22,219 nucleotides of DNA from NCBI GenBank assembly GCA_002245135.1, contig NGBS01000067.1, positions 1-22,219 of the forward strand, read 5' to 3'. Position 1 is the first letter of the stretch. The number at the start of each line of letters is the position of its first letter. A model generated the notes under the pieces. It searched no databases, was not told the origin of the DNA, and was given only the letters and a program-made list of their open reading frames with translations. The translations under genes were made by a program, and so were the position numbers. The DNA is from Proteromonas lacertae. Taxonomy: Eukaryota; Sar; Bigyra; Opalinata; Proteromonadidae. Positions 21,301 to 22,219 of this stretch are shown here, one piece after another.

Positions 21301-21882
21301 ATAATGTTGTGTTATTCATAATAATTATATCAGTTGTAGTTGTTATAATAATAATAATTGTTATTATTGTGTGTGTAATGAAGAATCGAAGAAAAGTAGA
21401 ACATAGAGCAGTAAATAAACCAAAAGCAAAAGCAAAAGCAAAAGCAGTAAAAAGAGAAAGAGAAATAGAAATGTCTAATGTGAATAATAATAATAATGGA
21501 ATAAGAATCACAATTGAAACAAATAATAATATAATTGATCCAAATATATCCTTACCTCCTGTTAAGAAAGATAATGTTGAGCCAAAGATAATATTACCTT
21601 CTTCTAAAAACAAAGATAATTCCGAAGCAAAGATAACTTCCTCCAGTTAAGAATGATAATAATAAAGAACCAAAGATAATTCTACCTTCTTCTAATAATA
21701 ATAGAGAACCAAAGATTCTATTACCATCATCAACCAATAACAACAATAATAATGATGATAATAAAGATGATGAAGAAGAAGAAATAGTAATATTACTTTC
21801 AACAAAAGAAAATGAAACATTCTCTCTTCCATCAAGTCCACAAACAACAACTAATCAGAGTGGAACAAAAGTTAGATTATAA
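7903..21882 (+). CDS. Giant multidomain surface protein, copy B (complete length, about 4,640 residues)
   Basis: A single gene of about 14 kb for a modular type I membrane protein, most likely an adhesin or carbohydrate-binding surface receptor. Order: signal peptide; Ig-like He_PIG folds; module trio; PA14-like pair; more Ig-like folds; further trios; Ig-like folds; a third PA14-like domain; Ig-like folds; the last trio; Pro/Thr stalk; SEA-like domain; transmembrane helix; repeated cytoplasmic tail. The frame is open for 7.4 kb and then changes near 15331, near 17480-17490, within about 18010-18120 and repeatedly after 18600. Translation continues in the same domain order across every break, so one gene is implied. 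Copy A is in frame at nearly every site broken after 18600, so most late breaks look like consensus errors. I start it at the ATG at 7903 with a 28-nt intron. An unspliced reading has no ATG before 7997 and would lose the signal peptide. Confidence 0.85.
7934..7961 (+). other. Candidate 28-nt spliceosomal intron in the signal-peptide region
   Basis: The stretch begins GTATTTTATGG and ends TTTTGTATAG, so it has GT...AG ends and is A/T-rich. Removing it joins the ATG-led 31-base exon at 7903-7933 to the long frame and yields MIVLLILIIGVLSTPCTKF, a normal short signal peptide. Without splicing, the ATG frame ends after 26 codons and the long frame has a TAA directly before 7928. Very short introns are known in several protists. 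The alternative is a one-base sequencing error near 7930-7940, which would give an unusually long hydrophobic leader. Confidence 0.5.
8818..9690 (+). repeat. Donor-like module block (B1 + C1) reused downstream
   Basis: Bases 8818-9127 recur almost unchanged at about 15655-15965, and bases 9118-9690 recur at about 15016-15590, so the two halves appear downstream in swapped order. A shorter part (about 9395-9535) recurs once more near 16240-16378. Identity is essentially complete over hundreds of bases, interrupted by a few short patches of clustered differences. That pattern suggests gene conversion or recent unequal recombination between modules. Confidence 0.85.
15016..15965 (+). repeat. Permuted near-identical copy of the 8818-9690 block
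   Basis: The 3' half of the donor block (end of B plus all of C) comes first (15016-15590), followed by a unique 60-base join and then the 5' half (15655-15965). Module B4 is therefore a chimera: its first half (14670-15015) is divergent and its second half is donor-like. Difference patches include 15199-15213, 15290-15320 and 15799-15813. An assembly collapse is possible, but the domain order stays sensible through both joins. Confidence 0.8.
15300..17507 (+). CDS. Copy B, middle segment (C3 to Ig-like array)
   Basis: This frame carries on the discoidin-like module C3 (to about 15590), then jelly-roll B5 (about 15640-16030), discoidin-like C4 (16030-16540), a four-Cys sushi-like module (16545-16685), and three Ig-like folds (about 16685-17460). 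The second fold has the signature LPFGVYF..CIING. It joins the previous segment at the single extra base near 15331, so the effective coding starts there and not at the first ATG of this frame. It ends at a TGA at 17505-17507 because of a one-base slip near 17480-17490, where the next frame takes over inside a fourth Ig-like fold. Confidence 0.85.
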   Translation: MKQGILMNLVLSGCTNDDYSHPKHIRIYGSTDSDNPNWELLYENFDLGLTEYDIDLNSCRTIFSYPLQVIKSYESIKFEIVETNYVGGWIQFRLLTFNYNPDYSILIYNELNYTDYKRITDWYLNFEDKENWIESNTFPSKSVITRYYRNIFEILKLEDNGPPLISIGFGGGIIIYINGKEIFRRNLAHDEISSSTTAIKNEIRNEEISIPLTVIQEGINYLGIEIHSYSSNPSNEIDLFSFFLYSTTAITNSTQISFNNTVVCDYSTPSGRRVKSISGIENTFSIDNGYVQYYLAEIVNNISEWFPFNITYKFKDNKAKYYNQFSISGCSNDYYSHPKHIRIYGSTDSDNPNWELLYENEDLRLIEYGCNIKSSYPLPVEKSYEIYKLEIVTMNNFNDRLSVFIQFKLFVVNVKPLPICKKDNNEYPSVYAGGTSILKCGSGITSRRCNENGEWEESEECSTVKSLEYYHNYYNLTVGIKYTIKPKTKGFCSSIENLEIPSDNGFEMKNGELIIKLKKPIDEFVEVKFQCGIDGSTTTLRFLSNDGYMLYSNSKINEIRSVLYNDEVKSCEISPSLPFGVYFNPNYCIINGYLSNVVSEMKEYRIRYLVKEGERAIEDEILLLGISSNLIECSYGVDDIIVIPSSQPFKINKAHCNVPIQSCRLKNGILFDNLVLNEKNGELSTTGITKIESERELIIEFSNLRQTIETKIKIKVDIVWNPYSNPIQFLPLSIK
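17446..18604 (+). CDS. Copy B segment: Ig-like fold, third PA14-like domain, Ig-like fold
   Basis: This segment completes the fourth Ig-like fold (LPSGIVL..CIING, to about 17755). It then encodes a PA14-like domain starting GFRGYYYKDYFDD (17775) with a LPDLSY-type strand and SYISNGFDKRLQWNVSGSSW, ending after YGYGFMYFGRPKTSSIF (about 18110-18170). An Ig-like fold with LPEGI..GEISGNP follows (18250-18525), then the start of another. The frame is muddled at about 18010-18120. The matching bases 1-125 of copy A are also muddled there and differ by small indels, so neither copy gives a reliable reading of that stretch. Confidence 0.8.
18605..20455 (+). CDS. Copy B segment: Ig-like folds, B6, C5 and last sushi-like module
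   Basis: This matches 607-2450 of copy A. It holds the rest of an Ig-like fold (to about 18775), an unassigned beta-rich segment (18775-19030), an Ig-like fold (19030-19310, IPNGISF..GVIYG), jelly-roll B6 (19330-19780), discoidin-like C5 (19790-20300), and a four-Cys sushi-like module (20305-20450). It is clean across the eight-A run at 19434-19441, where copy A slips. It carries its own one- or two-base indels near 18601-18690, 19731, 19918 and 20412, none of which are in copy A. Confidence 0.82.
20457..20836 (+). repeat. Pro/Thr-rich stalk-coding repeat, copy B (corrupted)
   Basis: The same PTTVK/PTTIN-type repeat as 2452-2806, but scattered with extra bases. It includes a run of 23 A at 20511-20533, then one C and nine more A, where copy A has ordinary repeat units. 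No frame stays open through it. The pattern is typical of an unpolished repetitive tract, although real stalk-length variation between copies cannot be excluded. Confidence 0.85.
20930..21882 (+). CDS. Copy B, C-terminal segment: SEA-like domain, membrane helix, tail
   Basis: This matches 2899-3852 of copy A. The membrane-proximal domain (SSFLIIIRNVDVLSNDD...KVIITTTETQYYVV) has an alternating beta-alpha-beta pattern like SEA/ferredoxin-like folds that precede membrane helices in many surface proteins. The assignment is by pattern only. The transmembrane helix lies at about 21310-21375 and is followed by KNRRK, the positive-inside side, and then the repeated PKIILPSS tail. One-base slips near 21282 and a two-base loss near 21637 break the frame in this copy only. 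The stop is TAA at 21880-21882. Confidence 0.83.
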
Positions 21883-22219
21883 ACAAGTTAAGTAAGTAAA
21901 ATATCATTTATAATTACTAAATATCACCAAAAAACAATATATGTTTGATTAATCAAGCTTTCAATTTTCATTTATATAATACTTCTTATTATTGAAAGAG
22001 AATATCAATACTTGTAATGTTATAAAATACAATATAGATTACACGGTAAGAATTTTTTAAGTGTTTTTTTTGACTTTAAAATGATTTTTCTCGATAACCA
22101 TAAAGAATTAAGGAATAAAAATTTTTCAGTAATATGCGTTATACATAGTACTATACTATAGCATCATTAGTTATGAAATTACCTCATGTAGGTAATTTGT
22201 TTCTTTTTTCAATAATATT
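21883..22219 (+). other. Downstream flank of copy B, identical to flank of copy A
   Basis: 337 bases matching 3853-4187, apart from length changes in T runs (for example near 22120 and 22206). No gene is present. That the match continues past the stop codon shows the repeat unit is larger than the gene. Confidence 0.9.

Larger units (their letters stand above)
17995..22219 (+). repeat. Right copy of the 4.2 kb direct repeat (same as 1-4187)
   Basis: This copy is about 38 bases longer than the left copy, mostly from extra single bases and a long A run in the Pro/Thr-coding tract. Substitutions relative to the left copy are very rare outside that tract and the first 130 bases. The excess of insertions and their clustering toward the right edge look like low-depth long-read consensus rather than divergence of two gene copies. 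Confidence 0.95.

Noticed and set aside
7903-21882. Bacterial origin of the window, suggested by long open frames and PA14, jelly-roll and Ig-like modules
   Set aside because: CCT6 relic, Asn-rich tail, mucin-like stalk with a type I membrane anchor, a likely spliceosomal intron and the lack of any operon structure point to a eukaryote.

Overview
The window is strongly AT-rich DNA from a single-celled eukaryote. Coding sequence favours A/T-ending codons (ATA, TTA, AGA, AAT), uses TAA stops and the standard code, and has simple-sequence tracts, Asn-rich protein runs and almost no introns. Relics of two other host genes, the chaperonin subunit CCT6/zeta and a type I polyketide synthase (PKS), also point to a eukaryote. 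Amoebozoan, parabasalid-like or anaerobic-fungus-like genomes would all fit, and I cannot decide between them from the sequence. There is no sign of a virus, LTR element, CRISPR array, rRNA or tRNA.

Layout. Positions 1-3852 are the 3' part of a giant surface-protein gene (copy A), entering from the left edge. Positions 3853-7888 are a linker without an intact gene. It holds a reverse-strand relic of CCT6 (about 4780-5218) and a reverse-strand relic of a PKS ketosynthase-acyltransferase region (about 5530-6350). The rest of the linker is AT-rich and featureless. Positions 7903-21882 are a complete-length copy (copy B) of the giant gene, followed by the same 3' flank up to the right edge.

Positions 1-4187 and 17995-22219 are the same sequence, starting flush with the left edge and ending flush with the right edge, and differing almost only by small indels. 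The window is therefore about 1.23 turns of a unit of roughly 18.0 kb, made of one gene plus a 4.1 kb linker. The unit is either a circle written out past its own start, a tandem array, or a redundant contig end. Copy B's right part has many single-base insertions and deletions and a 23-base A run. Copy A reads almost cleanly there, which suggests poor consensus near a contig end rather than real decay.

The gene product would be about 4,640 residues. It has a signal peptide (read properly only if a 28-nt intron at 7934-7961 is removed), about a dozen Ig-like 'putative Ig' (He_PIG-type) folds, and three PA14-like domains. Recurring trios follow: a jelly-roll carbohydrate-binding-like module, a discoidin (F5/8 C)-like module and a four-cysteine sushi-like module. 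After these come a Pro/Thr-rich stalk, a SEA/ferredoxin-like domain, one transmembrane helix, and a basic then Asn/acid-rich cytoplasmic tail with repeated PKIILPSS motifs. This is the plan of a large cell-surface adhesin or carbohydrate-binding receptor. Several module segments are nearly identical at DNA level and lie in permuted order, so the gene is evolving by internal recombination or gene conversion.
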